Source of the DNA: Vicia villosa
Lineage: Eukaryota > Streptophyta > Magnoliopsida > Fabales > Fabaceae
DNA length: 64,000 nucleotides
Assembly: GCF_029867415.1 (NCBI RefSeq)
Contig: NC_081185.1
Span: forward strand, 131,399,753 to 131,463,752
Reading direction: 5' to 3'
Under the pieces are notes generated by a model that was given only the letters and a program-made list of their open reading frames with translations, was not told the DNA's origin and did no database searches. Made by a program: the position numbers and the translations under genes. Each line of letters begins with the position of its first letter. Within the stretch, counting starts at the first letter, position 1. Below, one piece after another: positions 52,851 to 64,000 of this stretch.

Positions 52851-54551
52851 ATCTTCTTTGTTCAATAATTGCCATTCTTGATGCTTGAACCAATAGAATT
52901 GAGAGATAGGTTGTTGTTGTTATTGTTGTAATGTGAAATTGAGGAAGAGTAGATGAATATAGTTAGGTTGAGAGAACAATGGGAGAGTTTGAAATTGCTG
53001 TTGAAATGAAAGCAGAACTGTGAGAGAGAGAGAGAGGAACAAGGGCGGCGGCTCTTCTATGATGATTACTAGGGTTTTCTTGTTGTCCTCATTCTTGTTT
53101 GATTCCGATTGGGCCTATGATAAGAAGCCCAGCGCCCTATTGCTAATTGCACTCCCCATATTCATTCTTATTCATTCTTTTAGCCCATTTTCATGTACTT
53201 ACTTCACTATTTTCTTTAATTATTTCCCTTGTAATTTTGTTTTAATATTTGTTTTAATTTCTTTTGATTATAAAAATAAAATAAAAACACCAAAATACTT
53301 TAGAACTTAGTTTTTATTTTCCATATTACTAAAACATAAAATAAAATATATATTGTCTTGTGTTAATTTTTTTCGTTAGAATGTAATGTTTTTTTAGAAT
53401 GTCTCTTGTAAATTTTTTTGATTAATATTTGTCTGCATTTTCGTCATGTTCTCATCCATTATTTTATACCTTGTTACTAATGTTTATTTTGATTGCGAGG
53501 TACCATCATTGAGGACATTGAATATCTTCATGGACATCCACAAGTTTTGTTTAATACTTTATACACTTACCATCTTATTTTATTTTTTATTGTAACTGTT
53601 TCTTATTTGTAAATAGTTAATTAGGGCTTTACTTTCCGCATTCCCGCCAGGTTTTTATTGTAATCCCCTCCCTGAAGCCATGTAATAGCGTAGGAACTTT
53701 ATTTTCTGCTTTTTACTTTCTGCACCTATAAATTGCTAGATGAATGCTAATAGGATTGCATGGAAAGACTAGAACTGAACCGTTAGCTCACTAACATCAA
53801 ATATTAAATATCTGAACATAACACACTCTTTTATTGTTCACACACTCACCCCTAGGGTGCGCCTCTCTTGGTTGCCTTTCGAAATAAGGTCGTGTCCCTC
53901 GAATGTAGAGGTACCCGTTAGCAAAAGTCCCTCAATTAAAAAACAACGCAAAGATCATAAGTCTCTCGATGACCCACGATGTTGCCTACGATGATATGAT
54001 CTAGTCCCTCGAATGGTTGCCTACGAAAGGATGATTGTCCCTCCTAATATTGCTAAAGGTACCTCTGCTTGCTGCCTTCAATGACCTCCGATGACCCTTC
54101 GATTGTCCCGAACACATCCAATATAAACAAGGACTACCTACTTCTACATAGTACGGATAGTCCTAGGAACTTTAAAAAGCAATAAAAAAAGACCAACTAT
54201 TAGGGTAGTGCTCTTAGATTGCTTGCTCAAATCCAAAACTACTTTCACACTCCTTTCAAAAACAGAGGCTACGCTTTTAAGCTAAAGTCCTTTTACTCAA
54301 AAACTCTTTTCAAACAAAAACAAACATGAGCTAAGTAAACTAAGAGCCCGTAGATAACTACGGATGAAAAGGATGCTTACACCTTCCCTTTTCATAACTT
54401 ACCCCCCGAGCCCGTTTTCTTTCAAATAAGGTCTTTTTCTGTACTTTTTACCTTTCCTAACATTGGACAAAATAAAAGTCGGTGGCGACTCATGCTCACC
54501 GCAACTTTGTTGCTATTAAAAATAAAAGTCAGTTCACCGAGTTACAGGTGT

Positions 54552-54690
54552 GTACTCAGAGAACCTGGACAATAATCCATTGTGCCTTTCTGTATCTTTA
54601 TCTTCACAATTCTTGTTGTCTCATTGTCTTCTACTCCTATCATTTTGTGAAACTTTGTTTCTTCATATGTTTTTAGCTAGTAGTTTCTCT
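54552..54690. other. Flank of solo LTR B, no gene
   Basis: It continues the sequence that was interrupted by the solo LTR. Nothing is recognised. Confidence 0.4.
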
Positions 54691-55420
54691 TCATAGTTAA
54701 TTTATTGTTGGAATCATGTGAGGATGTCACTTATGTTGCATGCACTTCTCAAACCTAGATTTTTGCAAATCCACCCTCAACGCTTTTTTGAAGATCCATC
54801 ACTTCAGGACATAATTTTCTCCTCATATGTCAACAACTATCTTAGTAAACCCTTCAATGTATTCTATGAGCGTCTCCTTTTTCTTCTGATGGATCCCACT
54901 AAGAATAATTAGTGTCTTTAGATGATGTCTTTGTGTTATGAATTATGACATGAACTTATCATGTAACTTTCTCGAAGAAATGATGGATTTGTCCTCCAAG
55001 GTATTGATCCACATTATAATGGCTTCTTTGAGGGTCAGTAAAAACAACTCACATTTCCCTACACTCTAGGCTTGATGATAATCAAGTATAATGTCACATG
55101 CTCTATATGGTCGTCAAGGTCTTTAGTACCATCGTAACTCTATAGATTTAGTGGATTTTCTAGTGACTTGGGAATCTCGTAGACAATAATATGCTTGGTG
55201 ACTGAATAATATGCTTGCACCGTGCTCGTTTTCCTTTTAATATTGGTATGCAGGATATTTCGCGCCATGGTGGACCTGGAGAGGAATGCGAGTAATATCA
55301 CCGCATACAGAGCCATGAGGATGATAATTATGGTCATGGCTACAAAAATGATGTCTTTTTGGTAACTTTGGTGTTCTTTTTTACTATGACACGACATCAA
55401 CGAGAACAACCCTCAGGGAA
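54690..55420 (-). pseudogene. Tat/Ogre-type Ty3 gag remnant
   Basis: On the minus strand from about 55185 leftward: EIPKSLENPLNL, a stop, then SYDGTKDLDDHIEHVTLYL and TLKEAIIMWINTLEDKSI. This matches the Gag core pattern (YDGTTDP.EH...Y.......A..W...L....I). Downstream parts near 54720-54850 (EYIEGFTKIVVDI) fit the helix that follows. Stops are frequent. Confidence 0.65.
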
Positions 55421-56884
55421 GCTTCGGAGTGGTCGTGTTGCCTCACCTCTAGTTAAGTTACGGCCAAAGAAGGATTTTTTTTGTTTATTTTCTTCTATGA
55501 TAATGAATCTTTTGTTTAAGAGACTCACATTTTGTTGTTGAACTAAGTTGTAGATGCTTGTCACGAGTTCGTTAGCACTGTGCATTCCTAGTGTTGTTTG
55601 GAATCGTAGGAGGTTGTGCAACAAATCTGGTCTAAAAGAATTGAATGAAGGTGAAATATGGGGTTGATGTGATGAATGAAACTAAAAAAATTTTGCTGGA
55701 ATGGTGGGTTTGAAGAGAATCGTGTCCAATCGGTTGAGAAATGAGGATTTGATGTAGTGTTGCAACTGGAAAAGTGAATAGAATCAAAGTATGTGCATCT
55801 TGTTGCTAAAGAGGTTCTTCTCCCCCAAGAGTGATGATCGATTGGACAACGTCCAAAAGCATATGGAGTGGTGATTAAACAACATGTGTACGAGTTGTGT
55901 TGTGGTGAATCCTAAATTGAGTTGCCTTAGATCATGATTATGTATTGGCATATTTTTGTATTGATATATTCATGAAGGGACCACAAGGGGCGACGTGGGA
56001 ATGGAAATAATGTGTTGTCCAAATAGTTATTTCCTAGGAGTCTAAGATCCCTGCCTAGAGAGTCATATAAATACCGCAACCATGTGGTTGATAGGGGATC
56101 CATTCTCATTTTACACAAATACCGCATCTACAAAGTTTCTCACCTCAATATGTGAACTAGCTTTAAAATCATACAACAAACCCTAAAAACCTTACATTCT
56201 TAATCAGTAGGGGGTTGTCACATATTATACTTTCAACAAATACATATTACATGAAATTGTTTCAAGGAGGTTAATAATGATCAGAATTTGGTAGTAAAAA
56301 CGATTATAATTCCAAGAATAGTTAAAAATAAAAGCAGTTATGATGGCGCAATGGAAAAGATCAAAAAAAAAAAACATTATGGTAATTCGTGAGAATCAGA
56401 ATATGATTCCCATAAGTCGTGCCACTATTGCATACTGAAACAAAAGATGACTAATAAGTTGAGAATGATCATCGTAAAATACCTTTTGATACAATAGTAG
56501 ATGTCTTCAATGATTAAAGAAGGATACAAATACCTATAAGATTAACACTTTGACGTCTAAGTCATTATAATTATAAAATAAAATAGAACTTAAATGGTTG
56601 TGGGTTGTTGACATAGAGCATATCATTTATCAATAGCATTTATTTATAAATTCTTATAAAATACTAATGTAACTAAAATATTCTTCTCTATGATTCTATT
56701 TATAAAAAAATATTTAATTCTATATTTAAATAATATATAGATTAAATTCATTAATTTTTTAGTGAATTTAAAAATCAAATTTTTTTTCTCATAAGGATCA
56801 AAGGTTATACTTTATAAGTTAGTAACAATTTTAAAAAATATATGTAGTCTTGTAAATAATTAGTATTGATAACCAACCAGTCTA
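55421..56884. other. No recognisable gene
   Basis: The left part may be further decayed retroelement. From about 56220 it is AT-rich non-coding up to the duplicated promoter of small gene B. Confidence 0.4.
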
Positions 56885-57054
56885 AACTTCCAGATTGCCG
56901 CAATATATGAAAAGTGAAAACCGGACAAACTAAACCGTAATTGTAAACATCGACAAAAAGAAAAATCTTCCCTTTCTCCAAGAAAATCCCTTGATTCCCA
57001 AGCCACCAAATAGAAAAGTTTAGAACCCACTTCTTTTTTTTCTCTATATCTCTC

Positions 57055-57062
57055 TATAAATA
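57055..57062 (+). promoter_or_regulatory. TATA box of the second small gene
   Basis: TATAAATA in the same context as at 40768 (followed by CACCTCTTCACATAACCA in both). The leader is longer than in copy A by an extra CT-rich stretch at about 57116-57155. Confidence 0.75.
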
Positions 57063-57176
57063 CACCTCTTCACATAACCACTTTTACTAAGAAAAAAAAA
57101 TAAGATACTCCAAATACCTTTCCCACTACTTCTCTCTGTTTTGCAACAAACCAAACATCCTTAGTTTCACTCTTTC

Positions 57177-57479
57177 ATGGCTGGTCTTCAACAATACAAC
57201 TTTTTTCCCACTGATCTCTTCTACCCTCGTCCACAACCTCAACAATCTACTGCTTCTCCCACCGTGCTTCCTCTCCAGACACCAAACACTGAAGATCATA
57301 GTCAGAATCAACAACAACAACAACCAGCTAGTACCATGATCAAAAGCACCCCTTCAACTTCTTCTTTGGTTTATACCCACAAGACACAGCCTTTTGATGT
57401 TGTTGACAATAATAAATCTAACTTGTCACCAAACCCACTTTCTTTCATGGTTTGGATTGATGAAGAGGATGAAGAATAG
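57177..57479 (+). CDS. Small acidic-tailed plant protein, copy B (100 aa)
   Basis: Paralogue of the frame at 40858-41157, with the same start MAGLQQYNFFPTDLFYPRPQ, the same DEEDEE end, and one extra glutamine in the middle. The homologous segment covers about 56885-57740 against 40616-41540, that is, promoter, leader, coding region and 3' flank. Both copies are intact and in the same orientation, about 16 kb apart, which suggests a segmental tandem duplication later filled with transposons. Function is unknown. The coding conservation implies selection, but this was not measured. Confidence 0.8.
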   Translation: MAGLQQYNFFPTDLFYPRPQPQQSTASPTVLPLQTPNTEDHSQNQQQQQPASTMIKSTPSTSSLVYTHKTQPFDVVDNNKSNLSPNPLSFMVWIDEEDEE

Positions 57480-57739
57480 ACCTCAAAAACACTTTTTTGA
57501 ATGAGACAAGACAACCTTGTACTAGTTCTCATGTTTTAGAGCTATGTAAATTACTTAAGGGCTTACTTTCTCTTTTTTTTGAGTTTTTTTTTATCCTTTT
57601 TCAATTTTCATGTTACTCACAGAAGATGGAAATTACTAATAAAGTTGAAAGTTTATGATTTTCTTTATTTCTTTGCCTTCTTTGATGACTCTAGTCCAAT
57701 TTGTGATTCCTAATTTTTTTTATACTAATTAAGAACATC

Positions 57740-58451
57740 GGTTGAGGTTTAATTAAAAAAAATCATGAGTACCCTAAAAAATTGGAGTTAGCCAATGTGC
57801 TAAATTCAAATTGAAAAGTAAGGGGTGTCTCAAAGTCAACAATATGTGTGAGGAAAAGTCAAAATTGGTAACATTCATGGCATATTCATTCAACTATAGA
57901 AAAAGAAAATTTAATATAGAAAGTGAGTGTAAGACTAAGAGCAAAACAAAATTCAATAGAGAAGAACATGGCACGCCTCACGGCGTGATACATACGCAAA
58001 GGAACTATTTCTAGAATTCATTGCGAATATTCAATGAATATGCTTTTATAAGGTTTTAATAATAATTCCAAGTTTGCACTAACGCATGAATCACGATGCA
58101 ACTTCTATCCCAACAAATAAAAGCTCATGGGGCACGTGTTACTTGATCATCAAACCAATAGGTTAGGTTAAGACCCAAAAGATCAATTAATAGGCTATTA
58201 TTTTTGGAGGTACAAAACGAATTTGCATAATACATAATGAGTGATATTCCTCTTCTTAAAGTTACAAATATCAAATAATATACTGCTCTCTTCCTATAAA
58301 TAATATACTTCTTTGCTAAAAAAAATTAATATGCCTTAGTTAGTGATAATATTCTCTCATATTCTAATAAGTAAATTATACTTCCCTCTTTCGAAAATAT
58401 ACTCAATTAACTACCATTTTCTCTTATATTAAAAAAAAATATTTTTGTTTA

Positions 58452-58538
<87 letters not shown>

Positions 58539-59039
58539 CATTCTCCTCTATTTAATAAATATTCATATTATATTATTAGAAAAAAACTGCACTCACTTCC
58601 TCTAAAAAATAAATAAATTACATTATTCCCTTCATTAGATTAAAATCTATATTTCCATATTTCTTTTATAAATTACTATTCAATCTCTTATTAAATATTT
58701 TAGTCTAATTTAATATATTAAAATTTTTATGAAGGAACCTTTCTGAAAATAAATAGTCATGGCCACAATGGTTTGTTCAAGTGGGATCTAGTTTAGTTGG
58801 TCATTTCCATTATTTGTCTTCGCTGCACCCTTAAGGCTACGCTGACTGAAAGTTTCTCCTACAATTATTATGGCTCATCCTCAATATTCATTAAGATGAC
58901 TAGTCTTTCTCATTCGTTGAATGTCCTCCCAGCAACATTGTATAACTGGTGATTTGTTTTCTTCTCCATGGTCGAAATGTCTATGTTTTTTAACCACTTG
59001 GACTATTTCACTCCTTTTTTGCAAGATTTCTTCTTCCTA
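57740..59039. other. No gene; AT-rich, contains a TA microsatellite
   Basis: The 67-codon frame at 57811-58014 has no recognised motif. The part after 58740 is probably decayed Tat-type element. Confidence 0.4.
58456..58537. repeat. TA microsatellite
   Basis: An uninterrupted TA run of about 82 bases. Confidence 0.95.
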
Positions 59040-59650
59040 ACTCTTTTTCTTAGATATGATTTTGTCTTGAGGGAAAATTTTACAATTTTCCCTTCCTGAT
59101 TAAATCTTCGACAATATCATCCAGTTGTATGCATTCTTCTATGTTCTGGATATTATAGAGGGGGAAATGAAAATATAAATATTTGTTCACTCCTGAACGT
59201 TTTCGGAGTGGTTTTGGTATTTCAAATTGTTTTTCTCTAAACTCTATGTTGATGCATTCTTGCAAGATATACTATATGGATATGTTCATTAATGACGTCT
59301 AATCACTGTATTGGGAGGCACTGCTCCCTTGGCCTCTCGGTCGGCCCATGAATATTTTTTGGCTTTGCCCCTCTTTTTATTTCCCTATTTGGTTTCTTAG
59401 TTTTTCCTTCTGCTTATTTCTTCCATCTCAAACCATTTGTCATAAATTTCCTTATTGACGACCAGCTTTATCTCGAATGATGTGAACTTTTTAGCCATTA
59501 CCAGTAGGTTGTTAAAGGTTTTACGGGTTCTGATTCTAATACTTTCGGCGAATTTGGACACTTGTTGGAGTCTTAGACTTAACTTGTACTTCTTTATCTT
59601 ATCGTCGATGCCCATGACTAGTATTGCCTTCTCGACACCGTCAAGTGTAC
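59040..59650 (-). pseudogene. Tat/Ogre-type Ty3 gag C-terminal remnant
   Basis: Minus-strand frames give FNNLLVMAKKFTSFEIKLVV (59397-59615) and, further on, NKYLYFHFPLYNIQNIEECI followed by QLDDIVEDLIRKGKL (59080-59265). This matches the Tat-type Gag end (K.C.FH...GH.TE.C..LKDEIE.LIRRG.L) with the zinc-binding cysteines lost. The order on the minus strand is correct. It is a different relic from that at 54690-55420. Confidence 0.65.
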
Positions 59651-59819
59651 AAAAATAAGCACTTCATAGAGTCCAAATTCGTTAAAAGTATTATAACTAG
59701 AAAGAGATTCCTTCCATGCACTTCATAATGTCGAGAAGGTAACCCAAGTTAGTTGAAAGCTTGAGATCCATCAGACAAGGGAAAGACAAGTAAATATGAT
59801 CATACATCGAGAGGTTCAA

Positions 59820-60660
59820 TGTAACACCCCAAACTGCTTTCGGGATAATCGACTGAATCCACAAATCAACACGGGTCTTTTCAGCATGCTTTGACCTCAC
59901 TCGCACGCTTTCTAGGAAACTTCCCTCGAGGTCACCCATCCCTAAATTGCTCCAAGTTAAGCACGCTTAACTATGGTGTTCTTATGGAACGGGCTACCGA
60001 AAAGAAGATGCTCTGATACCATTTGTAACGCCCCAAACTGCTTTCGGGATGATCGAATGACCCCACAAACTAACACGGGTCTTTTTCAGCATGATTTGTC
60101 CTCACTCACACACTTTATGGGAAACATCCCAGAAGGTCACTCATTCTAGAATTGCTCCAAGTTAAGCACGCTTAACTGTGGAGTTCTTATGGAACGGGCT
60201 ACCGAAAAGAAGATGCATCTTGTCGATATAGGTAGTACTCATCAGTCCTTATAAGCTTTCTTTGAACCATGCAATCCCATACATGCACCGTCTCAGGATC
60301 CCTCTCATTCCGATGTGGCGACCACTTCTTGCCTTATTCGGCCTCGAGTGTTACATGCGATGCAACCACCCAGCGCCTTCTTCGGCCTCAAGTGTTACAT
60401 GTCCACCCGCTTCTGCATGGTTCTTCCTCGAACCACATTGTATTGGGAGAGGTCTGGCTCTGATACCATTTGTAACGCCCCAAACTGCTTTCGAGATGAT
60501 CGACTGACCCCACAAATCAACACGGGTCTTTTCAGCATGCTTTGACCTCACTCGCACGCTTTCTGGGAAACTTCTTAGAAGGCCACCCATCCCTAAATTG
60601 CTCCAAGTCAAGCACGCTTAACTATGGAGTTCTTATGGAACGGGCTAGCAAAAACAAGCA
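59820..60660 (-). mobile_element. Cassandra TRIM cluster: three 5S-bearing LTRs, two primer sites
   Basis: LTRs start TGTAAC at 59820, 60025 and 60471 (about 190 bp each). Each contains a 5S rRNA-like segment on the minus strand, with the box AGTTAAGCGTGCTT and a GGATGGGTGACC-like box. Primer sites for initiator tRNA-Met (TGGTATCAGAGC on the minus strand) lie two bases from the LTR at 60011-60022 and 60457-60468. The middle and right LTRs flank a short interior (60218-60456). The left and middle LTRs are separated only by the primer site. LTRs carrying 5S promoters are the hallmark of Cassandra. It is non-coding and depends on other elements for movement. Confidence 0.85.
59900..59995 (-). 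ncRNA. 5S rRNA-like segment in the left Cassandra LTR
   Basis: C-box-like GGATGGGTGACC is complete (plus 59930-59941) and the A-box-like block is at 59959-59972. Equivalent segments are at about 60105-60200 (C box degenerate) and 60545-60640. It is a retrotransposon part, not a 5S gene. Confidence 0.8.
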
Positions 60661-60661
60661 C

Positions 60662-60709
60662 GTTTTGAGAAGCGTGTAAAAAGGATATTGTATACACGCT
60701 TCTCAAAAC
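60662..60709. other. Perfect 17-bp stem-loop
   Basis: GTTTTGAGAAGCGTGTA (60662-60678) and its exact complement (60693-60709) enclose a 14-base loop, at the junction of the Cassandra cluster and the copia relic. Confidence 0.85.
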
Positions 60710-60713
60710 TCCT

Positions 60714-61550
60714 TATGGTTTCAAACAAGCCCCAAGAGAATAAAATAAATAATTGACAAATTCTTTGTTCGACAAGGATTCAAAAGATGCAGTGTTGAAC
60801 AATATGTGTATGAGAAGGACATTATAGAGAAGAAAATTCTAATCATTCTCGTGTATAACCTACTAGTGTCAAGAAGTTGGAACATTGAAATTGAAGATTT
60901 CAAAGATAAAACGAAAGCATAAGTTGAAGTGACATGTATAGAAATACTCATATATTTCTTATAAACGAAATTTTTTGAGACAAGATGGGGGCTAATCCTT
61001 CATTTAGTCAAGTGTGCTACAAAGATTCTAAGAAATATTGGAGTTCTTGAATGCAACTCTGTAGTGACACCAGCAGAGGCGAGGCCAAAAGTTTTAGAGG
61101 ACAAGGATGACAAAGTTGTTAATTCTACTATGTTTAGGAAACTAATTAGCTCATTGAAGTATTTATGCCAAAGTATACTTTGAAATCTCTTTGTTAGCTA
61201 GAAAGAGAGTGTTGAGGTACATCAATGGAGTTATCAATTATGACATCTTATTTCATAAATTCCTAATATAAAACAAGCTAGATTTGGAACTAGTTTGAAG
61301 ATAGATAGCAAGTGAAAGATTAATCTAAAAAGAAATCAAATTTTCATGAAAAAAACAAGCACATTTAGACAATGTTGAATTTCGATAAAAAAAACAATTA
61401 AATAAAGATAAGTATATAGTAGAGTATTTCCCCATTTAAAATCAAATGACCGACGTGTTCAACAAATCTGTAAAAAAAAAAAATCAATTCCTAAAGCTTA
61501 AAATAGAAATTGAAATTGTTACTTCTGATTAGTTTAGGATTAATAAGAAG
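60714..61550 (+). pseudogene. Ty1/copia reverse transcriptase-RNase H relic
   Basis: YGFKQAPREWNK, then FFVRQGFKRCSVEQYVYEK, then a degenerate ILVYNLLVS (normally a YVDD site), then STMFRKLISSLKYLCQS, and near the end NQMTDVFNKSVK. These follow the order of copia pol (YGLKQAPR.W, the YVDD region, Y.S..GSLMYL, and DIFTKPL at the end). The catalytic site is lost, there are several stops, and the RNase H middle is largely unreadable. Confidence 0.75.
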
Positions 61551-61683
61551 TGTTGATCAATGTAATCCTAAGACTAAGACTAATCAAAGTTCATATTACA
61601 TAGACTAATCAACTACCTATTTTTAATAAGTTAGTTATTGTTAACTAACTACTGCTCAGCAAGTAAATTGGTTGGAAAGATGT
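61551..61683 (+). repeat. Start of the copia 3' LTR
   Basis: TGTTGATCAATGTAATCCTA follows the pol relic after a short purine run (AATAAGAAG). It runs into the inverted-repeat arm. Its right end is not identifiable. Confidence 0.45.
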
Positions 61684-61685
61684 AA

Positions 61686-62550
61686 TTGTATTGGAATTGG
61701 ATCACCTCCTGCTTTTTCTCTACTACCTTCTCTCATGTGCAATTATGAGTCATTAGATTAATCTAATGGTTAAGTGACTTAAGAGGAAAATTAATATTTA
61801 GAAGAGAGAGAAACTTATCACACTTTATTATAATCAATTCTTATGATATTTATTCCCTTTATTACTGCAATGTAACATCTTGAATTCATTTGCCTTCGTT
61901 ATAGTATGTTCCAGCCAACTTATTTAAATTTTGAGTGATCGGAATTTCCATTCCCTTATTGACCAAGGTGAAAGGGGTATTTTGATCTATATTAATTAAT
62001 TTAGAAATGTTTTTCACTTTTAACCTGTAGCAAAATATTGTTCTAAATTTTGCAGTGGATTGTTGTCTTTTTTTACTCTAACTGATTCAAGGTTGGCATT
62101 TATGTGAAAATGCAGATCAAGGTTTTGTTTAGTTCTCTAGATCTTCAATGAAACAATTATTTTCGGCTGACCTCAACTTTTGATACCCCTGTATCAGTAT
62201 TCGTTGTTGCATATTTACAATTTTAAGCATGCTAATTTTTTTTTTAAGAAGTGAAGATATTAGTAATGGAAGCAAAGAAATTCGCCTGGAACATACTATG
62301 ACAAAGGCAAATGAATTCAAGAAGTTAAATATTATGATGAAGGCAAATGAATTCAAGATGTTACATTGCAGTAATAAAGGGAATAAATATCATAAGAATT
62401 GATTATAATAAAGTGTGATAAGTTTCTCTCTCCTCTAAATATTAATTTTCCTCTTAAGTTATTTAACCATTAGATTAATCTAATGACTCATAATTGCACA
62501 TGAGAGAAGGCAGGAGAGAAAAAGCAGGAGGTGATCTAATTCCAATTGTA
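61686..62550. repeat. Long inverted repeat with gene-like spacer
   Basis: The left arm 61686-61916 and right arm 62288-62550 are reverse complements over about 230 bp with few mismatches. The right arm has an extra internal duplication of about 35 bp. The spacer (61917-62287) contains an intron-end-like tract ending TTTTGCAG and a later TGCAG. It shows no long frame. Confidence 0.85.
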
Positions 62551-62553
62551 TTA

Positions 62554-64000
62554 TATACTCACAATTAACAATGTATCATAAATATCTCCATTCAATACAA
62601 TCTATTCTAATACTTTCTCTCCCTCCCTCGCCCTCTCCCCTTAAATAACACCCCTTAAATAACAATCTAACATGCATTTGTGAAAGGTTTTAACGGACTA
62701 ATACAATTTTTTTTATTATACTTTTCTCTATAAATAAATTTATAGATCAATGCATTATTATTTACTTAGGTTTTGTTTAAAAGTTTGGAATAAAAATAGA
62801 GATAGGACTTCTGAATTTTTTTAAATATAATTTTTGAAAATTTTAAAAAAATAAATAATATAATAAAAAAGTATTTATTATTAATATATTTTTAAGTTTT
62901 AAAATATCATAATATTATAAACTATATTTGAACAATTTATCTAATCACTTCAAAATCCTCCTACAATTTTTTTAATTCTTCCAAATTAAAAAATAATAAT
63001 TTTTAAATAAAAATAAATCATCTCCACCTAAATTTCTTTATTCTTTTTGCTCATTTTTTTTTTAAATGCCACCTCTCTTCTTCTCCTAATTCCGAACAAA
63101 GCTTTAATACTTTAATAGTTTAATATCTTAGTACTTCTTTATCTCTGCCTCCAACCACATGTTGGCCAATTGGTATGATATTGCAAAACACTTTATAACG
63201 AATTTGAATCTTTAGCCGACTAAAAATAATTCCAATAGAAAATTAGAATCAGCTTCAAATACCTAAGAATAAATTGATAATAGTATTTATAGAGTTGAAA
63301 GAATAATGAATAGGGTCCATTACTTCCACTAAAAAAATATTGCATGCTTTCATCATGTGATAGGTGGTTAATACTAATAGTAACTAACAAGTACCTAACA
63401 AAACCTACTTATTGAAAATAAGTTGGTTTGAAAGGCAAACCTACCTTTCCAATTATCGTGGTGCACTTCTACTTATCACTAGTTTTTTAATTAATTAAAA
63501 CACTTATCATTATTTATTTATCACGCATTTAACAAGTTGAAGACTCCAAATATTTTGCTTTCAAATGACCCAAGCTTGGGACCTAATCTAACATTTCTAT
63601 TGGGTTTAAAGTATAATATTTTAATAGATCATGTATTAAATATTATATATTTTCTATTATGTCAATGTTAATCATATTTAAGTTAATTTTGTTGACAGGG
63701 ATATTCAATTCAATTAGTATAATCTAAGTTCAGCTGTGGCGGCTTTTTGTCTTGCTCAAGGGACGACGATTACTAATAATCAAATATTAAGATTCCAAAA
63801 ACTTTTCTAAAATTTCTTTGGATCTTATTCACATGTACACTTAACAGCTATGTTCAAGATTAAAAATAATATTGTGAAAAATAATTTAGAATAATATTGT
63901 GAAAAATAATGCGCCAAAGAAAAGCAATATAGAATAAACAAAATTGTGCGATCAGGAATCTCTTGCTAATATCCATGAAATCGTCTCACCACTTTGATTT
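62554..64000. other. No recognisable gene
   Basis: AT-rich, with only short open frames. No LTR, terminal repeat or motif was identified up to the window edge. Confidence 0.4.

Larger units (their letters stand above)
50399..54546 (+). mobile_element. Ogre-like solo LTR B with perfect 5-bp target duplication (4148 bp)
   Basis: It starts TGTCATACCCCAAAATTTGC and ends CACCGAGTTACA. GGTGT is present on both sides (50394-50398 and 54547-54551). A TATA box lies at 50860-50867. TGGCGACTC near 54483 recalls the wording near Ogre LTR ends and tRNA-Arg primer sites. There is no gag-pol, so it is a solo LTR. It carries a later LINE insertion at 51511-51853. Confidence 0.8.

Noticed and set aside
54481..54491. 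TGGCGACTC as the tRNA-Arg primer site of an Ogre element
   Set aside because: It lies inside the LTR. The perfect GGTGT target duplication places the LTR end at 54546, so it is not followed by an interior.
59900..60640. 5S ribosomal RNA genes in tandem
   Set aside because: The 5S-like parts lie inside short LTRs with tRNA-Met primer sites and have lost much of the 5S sequence. Cassandra explains them better.

Overview
This is plant nuclear DNA: AT-rich, gene-poor, with split genes and dense nested retrotransposons. The long LTRs starting TGTCATACCCC (Ogre-like), the Tekay-like Ty3 elements and a 5S-carrying Cassandra element suggest a legume, most likely of the pea/vetch tribe. The species cannot be fixed from sequence alone. 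Only three host genes look intact: a four-exon PP2C phosphatase (26699-28346, minus) and two copies of a small acidic protein gene (40858-41157 and 57177-57479, plus).

Layout. 1-7661 is a very young Ty3/gypsy element on the minus strand; its 3' LTR runs off the left edge, and its gag-pol frame is broken by one in-frame stop. 7662-12429 holds old retroelement debris and a dispersed repeat family. A hAT-type element (12430-16262, 8-bp target duplication) contains three long palindromic elements in a row, separated by TA microsatellites. 16271-20305 is repeat plus a Ty1/copia LTR and a gag gene with seven nonsense codons but no frameshift. 20306-25030 is a second Ty3 LTR with a decayed interior, followed by a plant-mobile-domain remnant (25155-25735).

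The PP2C gene is followed by a four-layer nest. A Ty3 LTR (about 30030-30772 and 36934-37986) is split by a minus-strand Ogre-like solo LTR (30773-36933), which is itself split by a CACTA element (31629-33389). 38131-40600 holds further LTR debris and a MITE. The first small gene has a Stowaway MITE in its 3' flank that its paralogue lacks. A copia LTR, a plus-strand Ty3 pol relic with its LTR, and two Ogre-like LTRs (46708-about 50270, and 50399-54546 with a perfect TSD and a LINE inside) fill 41.7-54.5 kb. 54.6-64 kb has Tat-type gag remnants, the second small gene, a three-LTR Cassandra cluster, a copia pol relic and a 230-265 bp inverted repeat with a gene-like spacer.

The host genes show no obvious pathway link to each other. 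What unites the window is layered transposition, with several insertions datable relative to each other by nesting, target duplications and empty sites. The least explained pattern is that four unrelated-looking Ty3 LTRs each carry their own array of short palindromes at a similar distance from the LTR start.
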